64,000 bases of DNA from Patagioenas fasciata (Eukaryota > Chordata > Aves > Columbiformes > Columbidae): assembly GCF_037038585.1 (NCBI RefSeq), contig NC_092524.1:46585001-46649000 (forward strand), in the 5' to 3' direction. The notes beneath the pieces were generated by a model that worked only from the letters and a program-made list of their open reading frames with translations, was not told the DNA's origin and made no database searches. The position numbers and the translations under genes were made by a program. How positions within the stretch are numbered: the first letter of the stretch is position 1; each line of letters opens with the position of its first letter. Of the stretch, positions 23,448 to 36,672 are shown piece after piece.

Positions 23448-26400
23448 AAACAGCGTGTCTGCAGCTTTCTCGTGATGCATCTGACTTCTGACCCCAGGAA
23501 GTCACTGGCTAAAAAGACTGGTTCATTTGTCTGTTATTTCATTTTCTTCTCTCTGCTCTGCTGTACTCATCTCTCTTGCTGTACTAAACAACCAGCAAAA
23601 ACAGTGAGGTTGTAATAGCCCACCCCAGGATTATTTTCTAAGAAGGGCTTATAGATGCCAGTCTCTCACAAATAATAATGGTAGTAGTACCTCATTCTGA
23701 TCATTCATGGTGAGGTCCTGCCAACTGGCTACACAAGAATAATTTTTTTTATTCTACCCCACTGCTAAATTTGCTAAATTGCCTGCCGCTAGCTTTGCTG
23801 CCTGCTGTGGGCTCTTCTGTGAGGAGCACTGCAAGGTGAGATGGAGTTAGGTGTTCCTGAATGCTGGAGTCCTGTGAGGGCGTGAACTGTTTGGGGTCTG
23901 ATGATGACAGTGGTTTTAAAACTTGAAGGTGCGGAGAAATAATGCAATGGCTGAGGACTGTTCCTCTGTACTCACTCCTGGAAGAGTGGGATGCAGTGGA
24001 CCAGATTTGATCTTGCTGAGTCTCTACAGTCCAGAGAACTGCTCTGAGACAGCAGCAGAGTGGATGTTGGGATGTGCTACTGTCATTTGTCTTTCTGATA
24101 GATTTTTTTTTTCCTTGTATAATCTCTATTTGAGGGAACTCCAAAGGAAGAAAGTGCTTCCCAGTGCAGCTTTTCTTCCACATATGTGTAGCCTTGGGTC
24201 AACGCTGGGCACATTTGCAGAACCAGCCAGCTTATTAAATGCTGAGAAAATAAACTAAACTGGCAGAACAGGGGGACATTGGTTTTGCAGGCCAAGAAAT
24301 GTGAATAGAGGCTACTGCATCATTGCCAGTTCAAACATACCTCCAAAAGAACCACTGGCAAGCATCATGTCAGATGTTTCCTTCCCTGTCGCAGAAATCC
24401 CACGCTTGGTGTTTGGCGACAGCATGCAGGGTGAAAGACAGTACTTGGGATACAGAGATCCTCTGAATTAGGTGCTTGGGAAACAGACAGCTTCTCCATG
24501 GCACAAAAACCAGTACATACATTAACTGAGATCCAAAACCCAGAAAGGGTGGACACAAGGGATGCCGCATCAGCTGTTTTCAATGTGTTGCACTGGTATG
24601 CAAAACCTGAAATACATTTATCCTGTGACTCTCATTGACCAGGGAACAGAGGAAAAAGGAACAGATACATTATGAGCTGGTGGAGGAGGGGATTCTCACC
24701 CACAGACCAAGCATTTGCCTTCTTCCACCTGCTTTCAGTGCAGTGTGGTTTATGCACATGTGTGTTAATATACCTGTTACACACAACAGAAGCAGAAAGA
24801 GTGACACCAGCTGTTGCTGCTTGTTTCCGTGGGGTTTAGGATTCCTAAAAGCCTGGCTGTGGATACATTTAACCCTACCTTGACATGTCTGCGCATCTCA
24901 AAGATTATTGTACAAGTTTGCAGGCACATGAGTAATTTATCTGCCTGCATTTCTGTCTGCTCATGTGTTGGTAGGTGCCTTGGTCTGTCCACGTACCTGT
25001 GTCTCTGCCTGGGGGTACAGTACAGTGCCATAACCAGGAATGTCCTGGAGCCGAAGCTGCTGTAGTAATTACAGCAGATAAACTGCTCTGCTTGAGGGTT
25101 GCTGTCCCCACCAGGATGCAAGGCAGGCAGCCTGGCTTCACCACCAAAGTCTATTCATTTTAATAAGAGGGACACCCTGTGTTATTAAGAAGAGTGTTTA
25201 TTACTGTCGCTGCATGCTGACAGCAGCTTCCATCATCGTTAAAAAGCAGATGGGGGGAGGAGGTAGGGAGCTGTGTGCTCCTGTCTGGGAGGCAGGTGAG
25301 GAGGCAGGGGGCTGTGGGGCTTTCTCCTCAGCCCAGAGAGAAGCCACCTGTGGAGAGGAGGCCTTTGGGGAGGATGGAGAGGGACATGCGGTCCCTGCTT
25401 GTTCTCTTCTCCAAGGCTGAACAGCTTTACCTCTGGGTCCTGGTCTAGCTGAAGTCTCTTCTATGTGGAAGGCAGCCTTTTCTGCCTGGTGCTGTGCAGG
25501 GGCTGGGGGGTGCAGGCAGAAATGGGGAAAAAAGAGGAGGGCACTTGCTGGAGGAGAAAGTATCAGGTACATGTGGGATGCTGCTGTGGCTGCGCTGAGC
25601 CCTGTGCTTGGTCCAAGAGCTGGTCTCAGCATCTCTTTTCTCCCCCTTGTTTAGCTGTAACAGCAGCACTGAGCTGTATGGGTTGTACAGTCCTACCTGG
25701 GGCACCTCACCTGGGACATGACTCTTGGTGTACAAGAACAGGCCCTGGGCCCAGTGCGTGGCACAGGCAGACGTTCACCCACCACTGCCTGGACATGCCT
25801 CTCATTTTCAAAACTGGCATTTCTTAAAAATGAGGGGATATCTGCTGCAGTGTTGCAAGTTCTGCGAGTTTGTAGGTCTCAGGGAAGTGCAAGAGGAGGT
25901 GGTCAAAGGTGATCCTTACAGCCAATATCAGTAGCTGGCCTTGCTGGTATTTTTTCTATGCAGATGAGACCTGAAGTCTAGAGGACACACTGCCAACACA
26001 GGACAGGAACAAAGCACCAGTAGAACTGTGCACAGTGCCTTCCTGCTCTGCCCACAGTGCTTTCACAATTCTGAGCACCCAAGACATGGTGGTTCCTAGA
26101 TAAAGATGTTTATGGAGCCAAATTCCTCCTGGCTACTGGGCTTCACTTTTCATGTGTTCAGTCAGAAACAACAGCACCCACAGCTGGAAATGGGCTTTAC
26201 TACTTTGCTCCTTGAAGCACTAGGGAAAGTGATGTTTTCAGCTTTCAGCTGAATATCTGCAATTTCAGATATCACCTGCAGTTTTTTAATCAAATGAAAT
26301 AAAATGTGCTTAAAATTTCAGTCTTCCTCCTTCTTTCCCCTCTCCCTAATTTCTCCTCCAGTATATTCAAAGCTGCCCCCAGTCCTTGCCTCTGGGCTTC

Positions 26401-27189
26401 CTTCTCCTTCCTACACCTTCTAGGTTAAAGCTTCTGGACTTGTCTGAGGGTGCAGTACTAGGGGAGTTACAGCACTACCAATGACATGAGCTCTACCTTG
26501 CCACTTTCCCTCCTGAGAAATACATAGCTGAGGGGGACAAGATGATCTCTGGGGACTCCAGGTGGTGGCTGTCACAGGATGGAGTTCATGACCCAGATGG
26601 GTCCTTCTGGTGCTCTTTGCCCACTGCAGCACCCACCATAGCAGGTATTAGTGGACCACACTCCTTCTTTTGCCCTGTACAGAAATAAAAGGTCTCTGCG
26701 GTTCCAAGAGGAGCAATTATGTTGTTGTAGAGGAGTGATGGGGGACTGCTTCTTGGTGGAAACCCCAGGTGTTCTGTATCTTTATAATGGCATCAACTGA
26801 CTAATGCACCAGTGATTTCATCTTACCAAGCAACATGTGAGTGCAAGGGAGCAGGTAGGAAGGAGATATATGGCAGGGGAGTCTGTGAATGAGCAGAGAC
26901 TAGTGGGGAGCTTGGAGGAATGTGCCACCAGGGGAGAAACCTGTGTCTTGAACCAGTGGTGGGTGCTCTGATGTGCAAATCCTGCTGCAGCCATGTTCAC
27001 TCGAGAGGGAGAGGTACAACACTGGGGTCCCCTGTCCTTGTTTTGTGTGACTTAGTGCTTTGCTCTGGTGGCTGGGGACTGCTCTGGCTGCTCCCCTGGC
27101 CCTAGCCCACCTCGTTGAGGCTCTCCAGCCATGCATGACATTAAGGCTCCTCTAGGTCCCTGCAGGTTTCACAAGGTTGATTGGGACCA

Positions 27190-27560
27190 GCGCGTGTCAC
27201 TCTCGGCCACTTCCTCATCACCATAACTCTGGGCTGAATAACAAGAGGCCAAGAATCTGCTAACGCAGGCCCCGGCAGAGTGCCCCATCACTCTCTTTTA
27301 TTCGCCCTGGAGATTTATGCTGCCTATCTCCCTTCCCTTTGTCCACCAGCCTGGCCCTATAAGTCATGTCCCTGGGCTGACAGGTCACGTGGCCTGTGCC
27401 GCTGCCCTGTCAGGGTGACTGATGCCAGGGGGTGATTAAAAGAGAGGAGGGGTGAGAGGTCAGCAGCAGGCGGCATGATGCGAATGGGGGATGCAATTAT
27501 CACTCCTGTGACATACTGCTGGGGGCTTTCATGGATCGTCACCCGGGCTGGAGGTGTGGA
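27190..27560. promoter_or_regulatory. Candidate conserved non-coding element
   Basis: The block includes ctgacaggtcacgtggcc (E-box CACGTG within an AGGTCA-like half-site), gggggtgattaaaagag, and gggatgcaattatcactcc. It has retained CpGs and no repeat signature. Enhancer-like; inferred. Confidence 0.3.
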
Positions 27561-29544
27561 GGGAGGTGCTGGAGCAGGGAAGGGGAGTGGATGGACACAA
27601 CGCAAGAGCGGGCAGTGGGGTTATGGGAGGCGAGGGCTTTCTGATTTTGAGAGAAACTGGTAAGTGTAAAGTCCAGTCTCGTGTCCAAACTAAACTTCTA
27701 GCCTTCAGAAAGCGAGAAGGGGCATTTGGAAAGATGCAGGGATCTGTGCTGGGATAAGGAAGCAGCCCTCTGGAGAGGCTTTTAGCCACTTTATAGTGTT
27801 ACAAGTTCACTCTGCTGCTGCATCCCAACACTGACAACACAACACTGTCAAGAGTGCCTTCAGATATTAAAAAATGAGATATGTATGTGTGCTCTCCTGG
27901 TGGTGATTTGACAGAGAAGTTGGCAATTTGAGAAGCTGGCAGGCTCAGTCACCCTGTGCTCTGTGCTGGCACTGCCTATTTCCCTCTGCAGTTTCCCTCT
28001 CTGGAGTCTTTTGAGACAAGATGAGGCTGCCTGGGTAAATAGTCTCCCAGATATAGCTTGCATGGTGTATCTTTGAGTTTCCTCTTTCTGGCTGAAGGTA
28101 GAGGTGGGACCTTTAGTAGAGCAAAGAATGAGGAAAAAGTAAATGAAGACAGATTGAGAGGTAAATATCTATATCCTGGAGAAGAGGATTTTGGATAGAA
28201 CAGGAGGACAGCTGTCATATAGCCATATAAATGAGAGAAATAATTTAGATTCTGACAATGGGAAGATGAAGAATCCTGGCTGGCAGATAGGGGCTGGAGA
28301 GGCTAAGATGGTGTTGAGAAATGTCTTAGCAGTGAGTGTAGTCATGAATCTGGTCAGGCTCCAGTGCTGCTGAGCCTTGGGGCAAGAGCTGAGGAGCTCC
28401 ATGAAAACATGTGAGAGTTCACTGTTTCTGTATCTGCTCTAACTTACATAATTCCAGGGTATTCGAGTTTTCCCATGGATTCTGTTCATGCCTTCCTAAG
28501 GCTTCATTACTTAAACTTGAATTTTCAGCTTGCTCTTCTTGTAACTGGAAACCACTTCATGAAGGTGCTCCCTAGGCTAGGACTAAGAGCGCCCAACCTC
28601 CAGTTTCCATGAGTATACATGGGAGCATTTCCAGTCCCTGTGTTTTCAGCGACTCATACTCTCTTGGTGAGTCACACATAGCATGGACCTTTGACTATGT
28701 GTGGGAAGGTGGTGAAGAACATGCGGTACTGTGCTATTGTGCCCTCAGAATTGAGTGATGCAGGAACACCCCTCTAGAGAAGGCAAGTGGTTCATCTGGT
28801 TCAATATCCAGCCTCTAACAGTGGCTGTCATGTGTCACAGGGCAAGTTAATGAAAAAGACAGATGTGTCCCACCACTAAGGTCTTCCCCTGAACTTTTGT
28901 AGATGGAGGATGATGTGGACAGCTGTACCTAGTGCCACTTTGAGCTTTTGACTAGTGTTGTTTGACAGTGCAGGGAATGGCAGCACTTCAGATTCAAGGG
29001 GTAAATATGTAAGTCAGAGGAAGAGATGGAACTTCTTGGTGATGCTTAGGCCAGGGATATACCTTGCTCATGGTGCCTCCTGGTTTTATTGAGAATGAAT
29101 GATTACTTATAGATGTCAGAGAACAAAAGCTACCTGAAATAAACAAAATGAAGCCAACCCAAAACAGACTTAAACTTAAAAGGAAGAGCAAAATTCAACA
29201 ATATCTGCAACAGAAAATCTTCAGCCTCTAAATTATGCATCTTGGCCTTTAATGAAGAGAGAAAAGGACACACTCCTTTAAATTTTCAGCAGTGTCATGG
29301 TATGTGTATAATGGCTCTTCTCCTCTTTTTGTTTTATCATAGCCATGCTGGGAAGCATAGACAGAACCTAGCTAATGCCTCATGCTATCATTCACAAGCT
29401 AGTGTGGCTCCACTGCAGATTTTCAACTAGCTCTTCATTTCTGGAAGGGACTAGGTGTTACGGGTAGTTCCTGTCATGTTTGCAGAATGTCATCAATGTA
29501 TTTGCAGATTCAGAGAAAATACAGTAGGAAGTAAAGCTGAAAAT

Positions 29545-30190
29545 TCATGTAATCCAACCCAAAGATACCTATGTGATTCCTTTCAAATGCTTGCCTAACT
29601 CAGTCTTTAAGAAAAATCATGGTGCTGCCACAACCTCTCTAATCAGATTATTTCAAGACTTTACTACACATAGAGCTAAAAAGCTGTCCAAGCTTTCTAA
29701 TTTTCTCTTGATCCAACTTAAGGTTACAATTTCTCCTCCTCTCCAAAGACCTTGGCAGCCTGTATTTGAACATTGTTATCATGTCCTCTTCAGTCGTCTT
29801 TGTTTTTTTCTCCTCTAGACCAAACTAACTCAGTTACAGCCTTTTCCCTGCAGGCCAGGTTTTCTAGATCTCCAGTCATTCTTACTTAACTTCCCTAGGT
29901 CTTTCTGGCTTATCCACTTTTTTTTCCTTGAACTTCAGAGTCCAGAGAGGAACAACAAAGGCCCAAGAAGTCCATCTGAGGCCTTATTAATACTAAGGAG
30001 AATGCAAGGATTAGTTCTTGTGCCTTACAGGCTGTTATCTTGTTTGTACAGCCCAGTTTGCCGTTTGCCTTTTCACAACAGCTTGGAATGGGGATTTGTC
30101 TTCAACTTGTAACTGACTGTTTCTCCCTACATCCATTTCTATAGTGCTGCTACACACCTGATTCCTCTTCAGACCTGTGATTGTGCAGTC
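29545..30190 (-). mobile_element. Old CR1-family LINE 3' fragment
   Basis: It begins gtaatccaacccaaagatacc and continues with the characteristic reversed CR1 order: tgctgccacaacctctctaatcag, then acttaaggttacaatttctcc, then a tctagaccaaactaactcag block, then gaggccttattaatactaagg and ggctgttatcttg..cccagtttgccgtttgcc. Divergence is heavy, with no open frame. This is an ancient copy lying on the minus strand. Confidence 0.75.
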
Positions 30191-31309
30191 GATTATTCAG
30201 GCTCAGTTATACTGGACCGTATGCTGAGGGAGCTTTAGCCCATCTCAGTTATCACTTCCAAATGCAACATGAATGTGATGTGTCCTGTGCCTCACTGGGA
30301 ATCAGCCACAAAAGTTATTGAAAATTAGAAGGATGGGAACTGAAAAGGATGAACCTAACCAACACATTGTCCACTGAGTTACCTCCTATTTGGTGATGCT
30401 GGAACTGTTGCCTTTTTTTTAGTGTGGCTTAAAAATCTTGACACTAAAGTACTGGGGACTAAAACGGAATGTGATTGGGAAGACCAAGAGTGATGCAGAG
30501 TAGTAAGTTACTTGGATTAAAGAGAGCCGTGAGAATACATCCAAGATTTTTTGCAACTATTATATCTAATAAAAAGTGGGATTCTTTTCCCTTGTATTCC
30601 TTTTTCATAAGGGTTATAATTAGTGGGTATTGGCAGGATATGGTCAATGAACTGGAAATTTTAAATCAAGGATGAGTTCCAGATGTGAAATCTGAGCATT
30701 TGTGTCAGAAACCTTGATTGTAGAGCAGTTCTAGGATATTACAGCATATGGGCTGCAAAGAGCCCTTCGACACCAAACACTTCAGTTATAATCTTGCACA
30801 CCAAGTGCGAAATTCCTCATTTCTTCTGTCTTCAAGTGTAGATTTATTCCTCAAAAATGTCTGGTGAATTCCAAACAGCAAATACACTTTAGAAAATTCA
30901 ACTTGAGCGAACAACCCACCAATGGAGAAACAGGCTAAATTTGGCAAATAGAGTATTTACTAGATACTGCTCGTGTAGTTTTGCACGGGACTGGAAAGGA
31001 CAAGCCAAAACAGCTGTTCCCAGTCTCTGCACGAGAGAAGCTTCCTTGAAGAAAGCATTAGGAGCCTGTTAATCTGGGACAGAAAATACAAGAGAAAGGG
31101 AAGAATTTACTGATGATAAACTCTGGCAATGGTGATGGGAAGCAGAAGGATTTGGTGGTAAACAGAGGGACTGGATGAGGATGGGCAGGGAGAACAAGAG
31201 CAACAGATGGGAGTGGGAGATACCAGAGGGATGGGGAGCATGGGGGAGGGGAGTGAGTCAGGAGAAGACAGCGTGACTGTGTCTGATCTACACTGACGAG
31301 TACCAATGT
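30191..31309. other. Intergenic, nothing recognised
   Basis: Unique sequence. A purine-rich stretch at about 31,080-31,270 explains the stop-free minus-strand frames there. No gene is supported. Confidence 0.5.
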
Positions 31310-31580
31310 TAACTGTCACCTCTCATCTCCAAACTAAATCACACCTGGAATTGGAGGCAGCGAGGAGCTGATAGAGCCAGCCTTAGAGAGCCGACAAGTC
31401 AATCAGAGCGGAGACGCGCGGAGAGGCCCCAGCTTTATAGGGCTTGGTGCCTTCATTCATCGTGGGATTTACATCTGTCAGGCTCCCTGTGGGGGGAGCG
31501 CACTGGGACTCACTTCAGCACCACTTAAAATGGGACAACAGACACGTTACTGCAATCACCCCCTGCTCTCTTTCCCTCCA
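31310..31580 (+). promoter_or_regulatory. Candidate conserved element or cryptic promoter
   Basis: A local CpG cluster (gtcaatcagagcggagacgcgcgg) with an inverted-CCAAT-like caatcag is followed about 40 bp later by the TATA-like ctttatagggcttgg. An isolated CpG plus TATA-like block in a CpG-poor interval could be an enhancer or an unannotated transcript start. No downstream exon could be recognised. Confidence 0.28.
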
Positions 31581-33214
31581 GAGGGTGCGCTTTCTATTAC
31601 AGGGAGTTCAGCTGCCTTTGCTAGTAGCTTTTGAAGCTGAATGCACCTCCTGCCATGAGGGAAAGGACTGCTTGCTTTTCAGGACCAGGAGGGCTATTCA
31701 CCACACAACTGCAGTGCTCCAGACCCAAGCAGGAGTGAGGGCTGTGCAGTGCAGGGAGAAACGACAGGGTAACTGCTCAATAACCAAAAGGTTTCAGGAG
31801 CTATGTAGGCTGTGCAAACCCATCTCGTTATCTGAATCTGTCATGATATTTAATAGAAGAGGTCAGTGGAAGCCAGACCAAGAGATCAGCCTCCCTGTCT
31901 TCTATCCAGTTCTTCTCAGATACCTGCAGTGCTCAGTACAGACCCTCCTCTCCTTTCAAAAGAGCCCCAGATCAGAACTCTTCCCTGCTGGCTAAATCCT
32001 GGGTACCAAAGCTTGTGATACAGGCTTTGAGCTGCCTGATCTCTTAATCCAGCTGTGTGTATTCATTTGAAACTGAAAGCAGCTCCTTTTTGTTGTGTGC
32101 TTCTCAGCATTAACTTCTCTTTGATGTAATTCTTGCTTCCGATGCTCTCTCCCTTCATGGGGAAGATTACTGTGAAATTGGCCTGCTTCTCCAGAGACTG
32201 CAGTGTTAAGCCTCCAACATTTGGTCCTTATTGGAAATCCTTAACCCGCATTGAGAGGAGGGGGAGGAAGGGAAAGTGTAAGAGTCCCAGACTCAACTCT
32301 GCCAGGGTTTTGTTGCCTCCATTCCCTTAATTGTTTTGGGAGTGGGGACCATGAATGTTGAAGGAGGTAGGGATGTGCTCAGAGTATTTTAAAGCAGGCA
32401 CAAAGGTAGCATCCTAGCCACTAGGCATATATCCACTCGGGTTGAGAATAGAGGATGGCATTGTAGGGGTAATCAGAGGGGACTGTGAGCATTCAAATAG
32501 TATGCTCAGGCTGGTCAGAGTTAAGCCATAAAATTGGTCATTGCTAATCTTCTTTGAAGAAATAGACTTGGAGATGGATTGCCTATGCCCATGTGGCAGG
32601 GATGGAGTGCAGAAGACAGAAGTTCTTTCTTCTCCTGGGACAGATGTGGCTGCAGGGTTGCCCTGTGCTTTATCTGGAGTTTTTTCCCTCATGAGAAGAG
32701 TGATGGGCTCAGTGGGAATGAACTTCAGTGAGCTCCAGAACTGTAGTGCCTTAGACAAGTTGCTTGTGAGGGTCACCCTTCCCCACAGTGCCAGAACAAC
32801 ATCCCTTGCTCTCCTTTTCACCCTGCTGCTTGCGTGCACCTTCCCCAACATGCCTGCTCTCTGCTTGTCTTCTGTCATCCCACCATTACATGTTCTTCAA
32901 CTTTATTCCACCAACCACTTCCACCAGCCCTTGGACCAGCTCTTGCTGTGTTCTCCTCTACCAGCCTCTCCTGCCCACACTGTTCTTCCTGGTGGTTCTT
33001 TCCTATGCCCCACACCCTTAGGTCCTGACATGTGCTGCATGCAAGCCCCACCATCCCCTCCTGTTTGGTCCTGCTCCATTGCCCTCCCCACAAACACTGT
33101 GCTGTTATCTCACGGAAGGGACTTGAGCATCCCCCTTGGTTTAGCCTTGTGCTTCCTCTCGCTTGGTCACCCCCCTCCCTTACTCAGGTCTGCAAATCAC
33201 TCCTTCCCGTGTCA

Positions 33215-33570
33215 GCCAGCAAATTGGTTTATCCTCCCCCCATCCCAGCTTTCATTACCTTGCCGAAATGAAGCGATATCTCCTCGACGGAGGCTTCCCG
33301 TCGCTGCAGCCAGTACCCAAATCATGAGAGCTGGCATAATAAATGAAGACAAAGTGCTGGCGGCCTGGGCCATCTCTCCCACTGCGCCACTAGCCGCTGC
33401 CAGCTTCATTATTCGCTTAAGTTGCCGGAGAAAATTACTTAACCCTGACCCGTGTATTAGGGCCCTGTATTAATGCTGCGACAGGCGTCTCTTACAGCAA
33501 AGAACAATTTATTAGAGCCGAAACAGGCTGCTTTTCTCTGTCATTTTTCCAATCTGAGCTTTGAACACAC
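33215..33570. promoter_or_regulatory. Candidate conserved non-coding element
   Basis: This is a strong motif-dense block: agctttcattaccttgccg, ggcataataaatgaagac, cttcattattcgcttaag, aaaattacttaaccctgac, gccctgtattaatgctgcg and gaacaatttattagagccg. CpGs are retained and there is no repetition. The right end of a chance 310-codon frame runs into it. It is among the most enhancer-like stretches in the interval. Inference. Confidence 0.42.
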
Positions 33571-35349
33571 ATCATTAAACTTGTCTGACTCTCTCCCCTT
33601 CTCCATCATTCCTTTTTTATTTTTTTAAACAGAAAGCGCTGTAGAGAATGGAGATTGTTCTGAACTCACTGGGTGCCTCAGACTTTGCCCCCTCCTTTCT
33701 CCACCTATGCTCTTTCCCCCAAACACAGCCTGTGTTTCCAACTCTCTCTAATTCAGCCTTACTCTCCTTTTTTTTGTAGTCGTGTTTCTGTTTTTTAAAT
33801 GCTTCCTCCTGAAATTATCTCATATTCTCTGCCTGCAGCTCTGTTTGTTTGCTTGTCCCTCTTTGTACAGGTGTCATGCTCTCTTTCACTCAGAGTTTGG
33901 CTAATTTCCTCACTTTCTCTGTGCTGAACTGGGGGAGAGATGCTGGAAGTGCATGCTCCCTATACCAGCACAGGGTCTGTCCCACCTTGCCCTTCACTGG
34001 GACTCCCTGGGACACCAGAGATCATCAGAGCATCTTGGAGTTGCCCTATGAACTGATTTTCAGCACTTTCACCCTCATGCCGTTCTCTTCAAGGGCTCCA
34101 CCTAACCACTGTTTGGTGCTCTAGATCACCCAGCAGTGCCCAAGCACTATGAGCAGCAGGAAGGGCTTCAGTGGGACTGACTGTGTGTGTGAGGGGGTTT
34201 TCTTCTTACTTGCTGAAATGCTTCCACATGCTTTGGTGGGGTTCAGTTATGGTCTTTTTTTATAGCTGACTCGCTATAAGATCTAGAGTAATACATGATA
34301 ATACAGAAAGAGGTGGTCAAAATAATCATGCTGCCCCTTTTGAATCCCATGCTGATGAACCGAAGATGTAGAGGCAAAGAGAACTTAGATACAGGGTAAG
34401 AAAGTAATAACAAATAGGAACATTAGTCACTTTAGTTCAATAACACTGAAGCCACATGTACTGTCTTGTTTGGTTTCCCACTTTCCCTTTGCTAATTTGC
34501 CTTTTTTCTCTCTCTCTTTGTATACCATCTATCAACTTCCATGTTGTTTTCTCACTGACCCATTTAGTGAAGTGATTGTGTAGATCTTATATCACTGTAA
34601 TATTTAAGTTCTGTCTCTTTCCTTTTTTCAGCGCTTTCCCTTGTTTGAAAAAACTAATCCTTTCTTCTCTTTCCCATCCGTCTTCTTGTGTTATCTCAGT
34701 CACTGTCCTTGGTTCACTGTCACTGCTTGGTTCTTTTTTCCCCAAACACCTCCTCTTTCTGTTCCTTTTACATATTCCAGTTGTCCCCTTTCCCAGTCTC
34801 ATTCCATTCTAGTCATAATTGACACCTCAGAGCCATCATTTGGGCTGGCTTTAGCGGGACACTGAGCACACAGCCTCTCCCCTTGTCTGCTTCCTGATGG
34901 GCTGTAGAGAGAGGGCAGGAGAAGCAGCCAGACAAGCTCTTCCTCAGACCTCATTGCTGCAGGCTTGCAAAGTTGGTGGCAGAGTACTGTCTGAGGAAGA
35001 AAATATGATAGCTACTAGCAGAGACTTTTACAAATGTCTGATCATTTTTGGTTTGAGAAGCAAGGCCTAGACATCCCCACCTGGAGGTAATCTGGGCTGA
35101 GTGCAGAGCAGCAGCTTAGACTGGGTATCCAAAGCTGGAGGCCATCACCTTACAGTAGCCTCTGTGGAATCCAAGCTGCTTAAGGCTTGGTGAGAGCGTG
35201 TTTGTGTCCAGCTGCCCAGGACTGAGTGCTTAGTTCCTGGGTCAGGCTGCCTATCATGCTACTGGTTTTTCTCTCCAGAGCCCCTCTGAGCAGAGGTCAG
35301 ATTAGCTGAAGGGTTGGCATGAAACCTATGTTGGCCTTACTATCAATTA

Positions 35350-35378
35350 GATGATGATGATGATGATTATTATTATTC
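35350..35378 (+). repeat. Trinucleotide repeat (GAT)n(TAT)n
   Basis: GATGATGATGATGATGATTATTATTATT is present: about six GAT units grading into TTA units. A short compound microsatellite. Confidence 0.9.
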
Positions 35379-36525
35379 CAGAACTACCTATTAATACAGT
35401 ATCTTTCTCTTTATTCCTTAGTTGACTAGTGACAATAGAAATTCAAGGCTAAGGCTTCAGCATCTTTAGAAGACAATGACATAAGTAACCCAGAATTTCA
35501 ACACAAAACCAATTTATTATGAGCATAGTTCTCTGTTTCCATTTTACTGACAATTTGCACAAGAAATCAGCAAGAAATGTCCACTTTGTTGAAGAGAAAA
35601 GGCTAAATATAGAGTCTCACAAATCATTCTGGCTTCAAAGATTTTGAAGTTTGGCCCTGGAACTACTCTTAACTGTCTATTAACAATTTGTTCTTTGCCA
35701 GTAATTTTCACATGGGGATAAGTGAATGAAGAGAAATTGCTAAGGATTGAATGGATCTTGGTGACCATTCTGCACTCCAGCTAGCTTTCCAAGAGATGGT
35801 ATATTCCTGGACATGTCCTCTGCTTATCAGCAATGAAACTTGGTGCTAAAATGGGAGGCCTTGCCTTGTGTGGAGGGTCTGCTTCTGTCAGGATCTGCCA
35901 GAGGAGCTGGAGATTACTAGAGTTCAACACACAGTCACAGATAGATGCAATTAGGGTAAGAAGAGGTGGGAGATCTTCTTGGGGTGGGAGTTAGGACATG
36001 TTGTTTGTGCTACTTTATGTACAACCCCACACACTGTGACAGTGAGCACTTCTGTCTACCTTCACATTCTCCTGCATGATCTAGATGAAAAGTAGCCCAT
36101 TTACCTTCTAAAAGTATTTCTGTTTTCACATCAATTTCTTGCTAGCGTTGTGCTGGATTGAGTTTCCTGCAGTCTACAGAGTGAGACAACCTGCCCCTCA
36201 TCCCAAGCCTAGAGGAGTGGCTTTTGTCAAAGGAAGTGGTGACTCCAGTCCCCATAATATTTTTCAAGCTGTGGCTGCTCAGCTGATGCTTTGACTTCTC
36301 TGTTGCAGCTTCTATTTCCAGTGTGGACCTTGCCAAAGACCCCTTTGTCATCTCAGAACAGGATTTTTGACAGTCTTAAGTACAGCATTGGCAATACACT
36401 ACCAACACAAAAATCCTAATAACTAATCAATTAACATTAACTATTGGAGTAATGGGTTAGATAGATTAGTCTGATTTAGTAGAACCTTTATTATCTTCCT
36501 ATCCACTGCAAATTTGTCTGGGATT

Positions 36526-36672
36526 TAAAAAAAAAAAAAGAAAGAAAATTAAAATTAAAGTGATGGGTTGTTGGTGTTGTTGTTGTGGAGTGTTGTTGTT
36601 TGTGGTTTGATTTGTTTGGTGGTTGGTTGTTTGGTTTGTTTTGTTTTTTGTGTGGTTTTTTTTTTTTTTTTC
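36526..36672 (+). repeat. A-run plus G/T-rich low-complexity tract
   Basis: An A13 run and aaagaaaattaaaattaaag are followed by gttgttggtgttgttgttgtgg and gttttttgtgtgg plus a T15-type run. Simple sequence; it makes a 90-120-codon Val/Leu/Phe/Cys frame that is an artefact. Confidence 0.85.

Larger units (their letters stand above)
18111..27185. other. Intergenic, no supported gene
   Basis: This is a 9-kb stretch of unique or anciently diverged sequence. Many 60-150-codon frames exist on both strands. None carries a domain, signal or splice pattern I recognise. Low-complexity G/T tracts lie at 19,283-19,366, a TTA run at about 20,228-20,246, and an 18-bp tandem repeat at 23,386-23,447. Confidence 0.5.

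Noticed and set aside
31444..31995. 183-codon plus-strand frame just after a CpG/TATA-like patch
   Set aside because: Considered as a single-exon gene because of the upstream promoter-like patch. The start is a non-ATG codon and the residues show no domain or repeat structure.
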